From positions 1,240,001 through 1,304,000 of the forward strand of contig NZ_CP016594.1 of assembly GCF_001698225.1 (NCBI RefSeq): 64,000 bases of DNA, in the 5' to 3' direction. Below the pieces are notes generated by a model that saw nothing but the letters and a program-made list of their open reading frames with translations, did not search any database and was not told where the DNA came from. Below are positions 57,538 to 64,000 of the stretch, in pieces (the stretch's first letter is position 1; each line of letters begins with the position of its first letter). The position numbers were made by a program, and so were the translations under genes. Source of the DNA: Gordonia terrae. GTDB taxonomy: Bacteria; Actinomycetota; Actinomycetes; Mycobacteriales; Mycobacteriaceae.

Positions 57538-58386
57538 GTGAGCACCCCGGAGAACGAACTCGCCTCGACCGATTCCGTCGACGTGGCCGATGCCGACGTC
57601 GACGCAGCCGATGTCGACGCGGCCGTGACCGACGCGGTGGACACCGAGGGTCACGCGGTTGCCGACGACGCGGTCGTCGAGGGTGACGAGGCCGCGGCCG
57701 AGGACACGGTCTCCGAGGATGCCGCCGACGCCGACGAGGCCCCCGCCGAGGAGACCGAGGTCGATCCGGTCGAGGAACTGCGCAAGCAACTCCGGCGCGC
57801 CCCCGGCGACTGGTACGTGATCCACAGCTACGCCGGCTACGAGAACAAGGTGAAGGCCAACCTCGAGACCCGCGTGCAGAACCTCGATGTCGGCGACTAC
57901 ATCTTCCAGGTCGAGGTGCCGACCGAAGAGGTCACCGAGATCAAGAACGGCCAGCCCAAGAAGGTCAACCGCAAGGTGCTGCCGGGTTACATCCTCGTCC
58001 GCATGGAACTCAACGACGAGTCGTGGGGCGCCGTGCGCAACACGCCGGGCGTCACCGGTTTCGTCGGGATGACCAGCAAGCCGTCGCCGCTGTCCCTCAA
58101 CGAGGTGCTGCAGTTCCTGATGCCGCGCACCGAGGCCAAGAAGCCCGCCGCATCGCGCGGGTCTGCGGCCGACGGTGTCGAGGCCGCAGCGGCAGCCGCG
58201 TCGAACGTCATCGAGGTCGACTTCGAGGTCGGCGAGTCGGTCACCGTCATGGACGGCCCGTTCGCCACGCTTCCCGCGTCGATCAGCGAGGTCAACGCCG
58301 AGCAGCGCAAGGTCAAGGTGCTCGTGTCGATCTTCGGTCGCGAGACGCCGGTCGAGCTCGGGTTCAACCAGGTCGAGAAGATCTGA
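57538..58386 (+). CDS. nusG: Transcription termination/antitermination factor NusG
   Basis: A 282-residue NusG. An acidic Asp/Glu/Ala-rich extension (about 1-85) precedes the NGN domain ([19 protein letters not shown]) and a C-terminal KOW domain ([20 protein letters not shown]). The extension is actinobacterial. The start is GTG 57538 behind AAGGAG. Confidence 0.96.
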   Translation: MSTPENELASTDSVDVADADVDAADVDAAVTDAVDTEGHAVADDAVVEGDEAAAEDTVSEDAADADEAPAEETEVDPVEELRKQLRRAPGDWYVIHSYAGYENKVKANLETRVQNLDVGDYIFQVEVPTEEVTEIKNGQPKKVNRKVLPGYILVRMELNDESWGAVRNTPGVTGFVGMTSKPSPLSLNEVLQFLMPRTEAKKPAASRGSAADGVEAAAAAASNVIEVDFEVGESVTVMDGPFATLPASISEVNAEQRKVKVLVSIFGRETPVELGFNQVEKI

Positions 58387-58471
58387 CCTCAGCTTCCCAA
58401 AGCTGGACAAACACAGACTTTCACGTCTCCAGCGGGCGTGAATTCGCAAGGAAACAAGCAAGGAACAGAAG

Positions 58472-58906
58472 ATGCCTCCCAAGAAGAAGAAGCTCGCCGG
58501 GATCATCAAGCTCCAGATCTCGGCAGGCCAGGCCAACCCGGCCCCGCCCGTGGGTCCGGCGCTCGGTCAGCACGGCGTGAACATCATGGAGTTCTGCAAG
58601 GCGTACAACGCGGCGACCGAGTCGCAGCGCGGCAACGTCATCCCGGTCGAGATCTTCGTGTACGAAGATCGCTCCTTCGACTTCAAGTTGAAGACCCCGC
58701 CGGCTGCGAAGCTCCTCCTGAAGGCCGCCGGCCTGCAGAAGGGCTCGGGCGAGCCCCACACCAACAAGGTCGGCAAGGTGAGCATGGACCAGGTCCGTGA
58801 GATCGCCAAGACCAAGGCCGAAGACCTCAATGCCAACGACATCGACCAGGCCGCGAAGATCATCGCCGGTACTGCTCGGTCCATGGGCATCACGGTCGAG
58901 GGCTGA
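58472..58906 (+). CDS. rplK: 50S ribosomal protein L11
   Basis: A 144-residue L11. Conserved [20 protein letters not shown] and [16 protein letters not shown] are at the N-terminus, and the RNA-binding C-domain ends [12 protein letters not shown]. It makes the GTPase-associated centre. Start ATG 58472 follows AAGGAAC. Confidence 0.97.
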
Positions 58907-58991
58907 TCTCCACTTACGAACATCCCGTGGGAGGGCCGGCTCGGCCCGCACCACACACCCTGCCGACTGACGGCGGAGAAGGAACAGAGCA

Positions 58992-59708
58992 ATGAGCAAG
59001 AAGAGCAAGGCCTACGCGGCCGCGGCCGAAAAGGTCGACAAGACCAAGCTGTACAGCCCGCTGGAGGCTGTGGAGCTGGCCAAGGACACGTCGTCGAAGA
59101 ACACCGACGCGACCGTCGAGGTCGCGATTCGGCTGGGCGTCGACCCCCGTAAGGCAGACCAGATGGTTCGAGGCACCGTCAATCTGCCGCACGGTACGGG
59201 TAAGACCGCCCGCGTGATCGTGTTCGCCGCAGGCGACAAGGCCGCCGAGGCCACCGCCGCCGGTGCCGACGAGGTCGGCGCCGAGGATCTGATCGAGCGC
59301 ATCCAGGGCGGTTGGCTGGACTTCGACGCCGCGATCGCCACCCCGGATCAGATGGCCAAGGTCGGCCGCATCGCGCGTGTCCTCGGACCCCGCGGCCTGA
59401 TGCCGAACCCGAAGACGGGCACCGTGACCACCGACGTCACCAAGGCCGTCAACGACATCAAGGGCGGCAAGATCAACTTCCGCGTCGACAAGGCTGCGAA
59501 CCTGCACTTCGTCATCGGCAAGGCGTCGTTCGACCCGGCCAAGCTGGCCGAGAACTACGGCGCTGCGTTCGACGAGATCATGCGCGCCAAGCCGTCGGCT
59601 GCCAAGGGCCGCTACATCAAGAAGGTCACCGTCTCCACCACGACGGGCCCGGGCATCCCGGTCGACCCGGCGGTCACCCGCAACTTCGCGGAGGCACCGC
59701 AGGCCTGA
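58992..59708 (+). CDS. rplA: 50S ribosomal protein L1
   Basis: A 238-residue L1. Features are [49 protein letters not shown] and [14 protein letters not shown]. It follows rplK by 85 bp and ends before a strong terminator. L1 represses its own operon in other bacteria; no clear site is visible here. Confidence 0.97.
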   Translation: MSKKSKAYAAAAEKVDKTKLYSPLEAVELAKDTSSKNTDATVEVAIRLGVDPRKADQMVRGTVNLPHGTGKTARVIVFAAGDKAAEATAAGADEVGAEDLIERIQGGWLDFDAAIATPDQMAKVGRIARVLGPRGLMPNPKTGTVTTDVTKAVNDIKGGKINFRVDKAANLHFVIGKASFDPAKLAENYGAAFDEIMRAKPSAAKGRYIKKVTVSTTTGPGIPVDPAVTRNFAEAPQA

Positions 59709-59732
59709 TCTCGCATCAGGCGCACTGACACC

Positions 59733-59772
59733 CACGAGGGGCCCGGCATCATGCCGGGCCCCTCGTGTTTAT
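59733..59772 (+). terminator. Strong terminator after rplA
   Basis: CACGAGGGGCCCGGCAT (59733-59749) pairs perfectly with ATGCCGGGCCCCTCGTG (59751-59767), followed by TTTATTT. It closes the secE-rplA unit. Confidence 0.95.
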
Positions 59773-59805
59773 TTCTGCGTGGTCCGTTCGCCGTGTTGCG
59801 TGAAG

Positions 59806-61572
59806 TCACGCGTGGTCGGCGAGTACGCGTGCAAGGGCTGCTTCGACTGGGGTCAGGGGCTGGGTGATGAGGTGCTCCGGCAGTGCCGGTGGGTGGATGA
59901 GTTGTCGGTAGGCGAGTTCGAGGCGTCGGCCGCGGTCGCCATAGCCGACGGCGTCGGGGCGCGACGGGTTTGGGCGCGACGGGTCGCCGGGCCCCTTGCT
60001 CCCTGAGGAGCGCCCGAAGCTTTCGGAGGGCGCGTCAGCCCAGCTCCCTGAGGAGCGCCCGGAGCTTGCGGAGGGCGCGTCACGAAGGGTCCGGCGACCG
60101 AGTCTGCGAAACCCTCGGGTGGTCGGTCCGTGGATCTCGGCGCGTATGTCGCATAGGTGTTCGGCGAACCGCCGGGGTATGTCGGGCCGGCGGTTGATGT
60201 GTTCGGGGTTGGGTGGTGCGCCGGGTTCGGCGTTGAGTCGCCAGATGCAGCGGCCTTCGTCGGGTCCGGACCGTTCGATTCGGGTGGTGTATTGCCCGGG
60301 TGCGTCACCGACCATGCGGTTGTGGCGGGGGCAGGCGGGTGCGAGGTCGTCGATGTCGGTGAGACCGCCCTCGGCCCAGTCCTTGTGGGCGTGATGGAGT
60401 TCGACCTGGGTGGCGGGCTGGTCGCATCCGGGTGCGGAACAGACTTCACCGTCGGGGCGGGCGAAGGAGACGAGGCGTTGTTCGCGGGTGGCGAGGCGTT
60501 TGCCGCGTCCGAAGTACAGCGGGACGGCGGTGGCGTCCTTCAATACTGCCAACCATGGTTGAAAGCCGCCGGCCATCGCGACCAGGTCGGGGATGGGCAG
60601 CAGGGTGCCGGTGGCGGTGGTGGCGAGCCCGGCTTCGCGGATCAGGTCGGAGAGGTCGGCTTTGATGATCAGTTGCACGGGCAGCCCGCGGTGCGACTTT
60701 CCGAGTGCGCCGGCGGCGAAACCCGCGGCCAGGGCGGCATCGAGCGCATCGTGATTGGTCTGCGCGAGGGTGCGCCCATCACGATCGGCCGCGAGCGCCA
60801 CGGCGTCGGGATCGACAGCTCCCGCCGGCCCGCGGGGCGAATCCGGGTCGTCTAGGTTGTTGAGTCCCGGCTTGCCCCAAACGGCGAACATCATCGTCAG
60901 CCGGGCGGCGAGTTCGGGGGTGAGGGTGCCGGAGATGGTGGCGGTGCCGTCGGCGCGTTGGCGTCCGATCCACAGGTTGCGGCGCCGTTTCCGGTCGGTG
61001 TCGTGGGCCAGGGTGCCGTCGGGGTCGAGGTGGGCGAGCAACCGCGCACCGAGTTGCGTGATGTCGGCAGGCGTGTGGTCGGCGGCGATCTCGGCCATCT
61101 GACGCTCGGCAGCGACTTTCACATCATGCTCGACGGCGTGGGGGATCTGGTCGAGGACATCGAGGGCGGCCTGCACGTGTGCAGAGCCAACCGCTCCCGC
61201 AGCGAACGCCTCAGCGAGGCAGGGGTATTCGGGTGGGAGGACCTCGCCGCCGAGGCTGGTCCGGTGGGCGGTGGCGTCCATCTGCTTACGACGCCGCACA
61301 GGGTTGGAGACTCGCAGCCGGTGGGTCATGAACTGCATGAGCGTTCGGCAGCCGGTCTTGCGGGGGAGGTCGCGGGCCTCGGCCTGATCGATCTGCCGGT
61401 CACCGGCGACGGTCAGTCGCGCGATGGCGCGTTCGGTCTCGGCTGCCACGTCAGTCAACTCGGCGTCGGTACATGGCGCCAGGTCCACGGTCTGCAGTTC
61501 GTCGAGGATCGCATGCAACTCGGTGACGAGTTCGACGGCTCGCGGTTTCGGCGTGGCTGATTCGTCAGACAT
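59806..61572 (-). CDS. DUF222/HNH endonuclease protein (13E12 type), copy 2
   Basis: A 588-residue protein with the DUF222 domain (about 20-330) and a C-terminal HNH module (APGCDQPATQVELHHAHKDWA, then PACPRHNRMVG). ATG 61572 (MSDESATPK) is preferred to a longer frame to 61626. Between the HNH and the end it carries two 15-residue repeats (DAPSxSxGRSSGSx) made by an inserted 45-bp DNA repeat. It is longer than copy 1 (29924-31165) and not its close duplicate. It is in the 13E12 mobile-like family. Confidence 0.85.
   Translation of the reverse strand: MSDESATPKPRAVELVTELHAILDELQTVDLAPCTDAELTDVAAETERAIARLTVAGDRQIDQAEARDLPRKTGCRTLMQFMTHRLRVSNPVRRRKQMDATAHRTSLGGEVLPPEYPCLAEAFAAGAVGSAHVQAALDVLDQIPHAVEHDVKVAAERQMAEIAADHTPADITQLGARLLAHLDPDGTLAHDTDRKRRRNLWIGRQRADGTATISGTLTPELAARLTMMFAVWGKPGLNNLDDPDSPRGPAGAVDPDAVALAADRDGRTLAQTNHDALDAALAAGFAAGALGKSHRGLPVQLIIKADLSDLIREAGLATTATGTLLPIPDLVAMAGGFQPWLAVLKDATAVPLYFGRGKRLATREQRLVSFARPDGEVCSAPGCDQPATQVELHHAHKDWAEGGLTDIDDLAPACPRHNRMVGDAPGQYTTRIERSGPDEGRCIWRLNAEPGAPPNPEHINRRPDIPRRFAEHLCDIRAEIHGPTTRGFRRLGRRTLRDAPSASSGRSSGSWADAPSESFGRSSGSKGPGDPSRPNPSRPDAVGYGDRGRRLELAYRQLIHPPALPEHLITQPLTPVEAALARVLADHA
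59998..60082. repeat. Two 40-bp repeat units inside a coding sequence
   Basis: 59998-60037 and 60043-60082 both run GCTCCCTGAGGAGCGCCCG then AGC, differing only at a few central bases, and end GGAGGGCGCGTCA. The 45-bp period keeps frame. The core GCTCCCTGAGGAGCG equals that at 40297. Confidence 0.85.
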
Positions 61573-61757
61573 GGCCACCCCCCGAGAACCGTTGCTGCGA
61601 ATGTACGTTCGAGTGTACACCGACACGGCTACATCGCAACCTCTAAAGCTCTGTTGTGCAACGGTATTCGTCGGACAAGAGTTGTCGGTGCCTCATGGTA
61701 GGGGTACGAATCCAGTCAGGTGTTGCGAACTTCGACGGTGGGCGCACTGGATCCCCC

Positions 61758-61790
61758 AGGGGCGGCGGCACGACAATCGCCGCCGCCCGC
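61758..61790 (-). terminator. GC-rich hairpin after the iron-transport genes
   Basis: GGGCGGCGG (61760-61768) pairs with CCGCCGCCC (61780-61788) with an 11-nt loop. It lies just past the substrate-binding gene stop (61814) on the minus strand. There is no T-tract, so its strength is uncertain. Confidence 0.35.
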
Positions 61791-61813
61791 GTGCTCTACG
61801 AGCGTTCGGCGAC

Positions 61814-62893
61814 TCACTGCAGCCAGTTGTTGCCCCCGAGGTCCAGCTGCGCGACGTCGAGGCTCGGGGTGATTCCGGATTCCGGTGCGAGGCCGTGGTT
61901 CTCGAGGACGTTGCGCATGATCTCGGCGGCGTCGATGTTCAGCGGGCTCGACACCCACATCGCGTACGGCAGGTTCACGAATCGGTTCTCGCGTACCGCC
62001 TTGAGATTGCGGCTGGCCGGGTTGGACCGCAGCGCGGCGATCTTCTCTTCGACCGTCTGACCGGGGTAGTCCACGAACACGATGACGTCGGGGTCCGCGG
62101 TGGTGAGCCGTTCCCAGCTGACGGCGGTCCACGTGTCGTCGATGTCCTCGGTCGCGTTGCGGGCGCCCGCGGCGTCGATGATGCCCTGCGGGCCGCCGTA
62201 GGACCCGGAGGAGAAGATGGTGTCGGAGACGCTGTCGAAGACGAAGACCGTGGGCTTGTCGGCGGGTTGCGGTGCGGCGCGGAGCTTCTCGAGGCGGTCG
62301 GCGACCTCGTCGGCCGCGGCGGCGCCCTGGTCCGGGTTGCCGGTGATGGTGCCGATGTTGCGCAGGTCGGTGTCGAGCGCGACCCATGGGTCCATGGTGC
62401 CGCGCTGCGCCTCACCCTCGACCTGCCGGCACGCCTCGGACAGCTGGTAGACGTCGATGCCGTGGGATGCGAGGATCTCCGGCGTGATCCCGCGGGACTC
62501 GCTCATGCCGTAGTTGTATCCGGCATAGAGCACCTGGGGCTTCGCGGCGACGATGTTCTCGAGCGTGGGACGCTCGGCCGCGACCTCGTTCAGGGTGTCC
62601 ACCTGAGGTCCGTACTCGAGCCGGAGAACATCTTTGTCGCGGGCGAGCGCACTGACCGCCACCATGTTGTCGCGGGCGCCCGCCGCCAGGGCGATCGCGA
62701 TCATGCCACCGTCGTTGACGAACAGCCGGTCGAGCGGCTGGGGGAAATCGACGTCGGCTCCGCAATTGGCCACCGTCACAGTGTCTTCGGTGGCCGCGGT
62801 GCTGTCGGTCGAGCATGCGGCAACCGCGCCAAGGGTCAGTGCGGCGACCAGGACGGCGGCGGTCGGGTGGACTCGGGAGGTGCGCGTACTCAA
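61814..62893 (-). CDS. Iron(III)-siderophore ABC substrate-binding lipoprotein
   Basis: A 359-residue FecB/FepB-type binding protein. The N-terminal signal (VLVAALTLGAVAACS) ends with a lipobox cysteine (VAAC), so it is an anchored lipoprotein. Two lobes are visible, with TLENIVAAKPQVLYAGYNYG and later WTAVSWERLTTADPDVIVFV. The TTG start at 62893 follows AGAGGA; a GTG a few codons inside is the alternative. It follows the ATPase after 11 bp on the minus strand, within one transport operon. Confidence 0.85.
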   Translation of the reverse strand: MSTRTSRVHPTAAVLVAALTLGAVAACSTDSTAATEDTVTVANCGADVDFPQPLDRLFVNDGGMIAIALAAGARDNMVAVSALARDKDVLRLEYGPQVDTLNEVAAERPTLENIVAAKPQVLYAGYNYGMSESRGITPEILASHGIDVYQLSEACRQVEGEAQRGTMDPWVALDTDLRNIGTITGNPDQGAAAADEVADRLEKLRAAPQPADKPTVFVFDSVSDTIFSSGSYGGPQGIIDAAGARNATEDIDDTWTAVSWERLTTADPDVIVFVDYPGQTVEEKIAALRSNPASRNLKAVRENRFVNLPYAMWVSSPLNIDAAEIMRNVLENHGLAPESGITPSLDVAQLDLGGNNWLQ

Positions 62894-62904
62894 GGGATGT
62901 CCTC

Positions 62905-63735
62905 TCACAGGGTGTCTGTCGTCAGAGCTCGGGGAGCAGAAGTGTTGGGGGAGTTCAGCAGGAGGTGTGGCAGGCCCGTCGCCGGGTGGGTGACAACGGT
63001 CCCGGACACCTCGAAGACGGCCGCCAGCAGATCCGGCGTCAGCACGTCGACGGGTCGGCCCTGGGCGACCACGCCGCCGTCGGACACCACTGCGACACAA
63101 TCGAAGTGGCGCAGGACGAGGTCGAGGTCGTGCATCGCTGCCAGCACGGTGGCGTCGAGTTCGTCGAGGATCTTCATCAGCCGCAGGCGCCAGGCCGCGT
63201 CCAGATGATTGGTGGGTTCGTCGAGCACCAGGATCGGGGTCTGCTGTGCGAGTGCACGGGCGAGGACGACGCGATGCCGCTCGCCACCGGACAGGTGGGT
63301 GCACGAGCGGGCGCCCCAGCCGTCGAGGCCGACCTGCGCGAGCACCGCGCCGACCACCGTCGAGTCGTCGGCGTCCCCGGTGGACCAGGCCGATCGGTAG
63401 GGGGTCCGGCCCAGGCCGACCGCCTCGGCGACGGTCAGTTCGGCCGAGGGCTGTTCCTCCTGGCCCACCACCGCTATCGAGCGGGCCCGCTGCCGCGACG
63501 GGAGTCGATGCAGGTCCTCGCCACCCACGTCGATGGTGCCGGCGACGGGACGTTCGAGCCCACACAGCGTGCGCAACAGGGTGGTCTTGCCGGAACCGTT
63601 GGGGCCGACGATGGCCAGTCGGGTGCCCGCCGGGACGTCGAGATCGACATCGCGCAGGACGACGCGGCCGCCCCGTCGACACGCGAGTGCGTTCGCGCGC
63701 AACGCCATCGAGCGGATCGGTGGTGGATTGGTCAT
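62905..63735 (-). CDS. Iron-siderophore ABC ATP-binding protein (FecE/FepC type)
   Basis: A 276-residue ATPase. Walker A is GPNGSGKTTLLRTLCGL, the signature is LSGGERHRVVLARAL, Walker B is ILVLDEPTNHLD and the H-loop is AAMHDLDL. ATG 63735 is chosen because it overlaps the permease stop (ATGA). The Q-loop GQEEQ and the overall order match the FepC/FecE group. Confidence 0.92.
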   Translation of the reverse strand: MTNPPPIRSMALRANALACRRGGRVVLRDVDLDVPAGTRLAIVGPNGSGKTTLLRTLCGLERPVAGTIDVGGEDLHRLPSRQRARSIAVVGQEEQPSAELTVAEAVGLGRTPYRSAWSTGDADDSTVVGAVLAQVGLDGWGARSCTHLSGGERHRVVLARALAQQTPILVLDEPTNHLDAAWRLRLMKILDELDATVLAAMHDLDLVLRHFDCVAVVSDGGVVAQGRPVDVLTPDLLAAVFEVSGTVVTHPATGLPHLLLNSPNTSAPRALTTDTL

Positions 63736-64000
63736 GAGCCGCCGCCGAACACATACTGGCGTCGACCCATGAGGAACAGGAAGATCGGCGCGCCGATCAA
63801 CCCGGTGACGATGCCCAAAGGCATCTCCCGAGGCGCGGCCGCGACCCGCGAGATGACGTCGACCCACACCAGGAACAGTGCGCCGCCGCAGACCGCCACC
63901 GGCAGCATCGCGCGGTGGGTGGCGCCGACGAGCAGCCGGGCGGCGTGCGGGACGATCAGACCGACGAAGCCGATCCCACCCGCCACCGCGACGAGCACGC
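63732..64000 (-). CDS. FecCD-type iron-siderophore permease (partial)
   Basis: The right edge of the window cuts this minus-strand gene. About 89 C-terminal residues are seen, including GFVGLIVPHAARLLVGATHR, the FecCD signature, and APREMPLGIVTGLIGAPIFLFL with PREMPLG before the last membrane helices. It heads the operon permease-ATPase-binding protein. Confidence 0.9.
   Translation of the reverse strand, partial: VLVAVAGGIGFVGLIVPHAARLLVGATHRAMLPVAVCGGALFLVWVDVISRVAAAPREMPLGIVTGLIGAPIFLFLMGRRQYVFGGGS

Noticed and set aside
61656..62060. 134-residue plus-strand frame over the substrate-binding gene
   Set aside because: It is antisense to a well supported lipoprotein gene and lacks coding character.

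Overview
The window is high-GC actinobacterial DNA of the Mycobacteriales type. GTG and TTG starts, many leaderless starts 7 nt after a TANNNT box, a menaquinone supercluster and a mycolic-acid dehydratase beside rpmG and secE all fit. Gene order closely tracks the Mycobacterium tuberculosis Rv0534c-Rv0563 (men) and Rv0635-Rv0641 (had/sec/nus/rpl) regions. The fused HadAB without HadC, and the extra genes, point to a Gordonia- or Rhodococcus-like relative rather than a Mycobacterium. Genus is an inference.

Layout: 1-5.5 kb holds the end of a PLP-dependent cysteine desulfhydrase-like gene, a MacB/FtsX-type ABC exporter pair, and an HTH/Clp_N gene pair behind a three-half-site operator. 5.5-10.6 kb is menA, an inserted AbiEi/DUF559 gene bracketed by two 44-bp palindromic repeats, then menE, DUF3349, a small membrane protein and pitA. 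10.7-11.8 kb is an LLM-type oxidoreductase ending at a strong terminator. 12.4-29.7 kb is a three-gene, translationally coupled operon: a 4,996-residue NRPS, a low-molecular-weight tyrosine phosphatase and a DUF4012 membrane protein. 29.9-32.2 kb holds a DUF222/HNH gene and a decayed IS630-type transposase. menB follows, then a small membrane protein and a hotdog thioesterase.

34.4-40.3 kb is a c-di-GMP/envelope-signalling block: an Rv1355c-like ThiF-nitroreductase, an acyltransferase-like protein, a membrane GGDEF protein and an EAL protein. 40.3-44 kb has tandem and palindromic repeats, a CIRCE-controlled hsp20, a trans-acting enoyl-reductase-like protein and an AbrB-type membrane protein. 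44-54.7 kb returns to conserved men synteny: a methyltransferase, menD, DUF3592, peptidase E, mgtA, menG, an MpaB-type oxygenase, menJ, grcC1, htpX and yajQ. 54.8-59.8 kb has tRNA-Tyr, -Thr, -Met and -Trp, rpmG, hadAB, secE, nusG, rplK and rplA, closed by a perfect terminator hairpin. The end holds a second DUF222/HNH gene carrying in-frame repeats and a ferric-siderophore ABC transporter that runs off the window.

How the genes work together: menA, B, D, E, G and J plus grcC1 supply most of menaquinone synthesis and tailoring; menC, menF and menH are not here. The most interesting system is the NRPS operon. Its order is C-A*-T-C-A-T-C-A-T-C-T-C-A-T-TE. The first A domain has lost its catalytic motifs and the fourth extension module has no A domain. 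Coupling to a phosphatase and a DUF4012 protein, both often found in surface-polymer loci, suggests an undescribed peptide or lipopeptide tied to the cell envelope.
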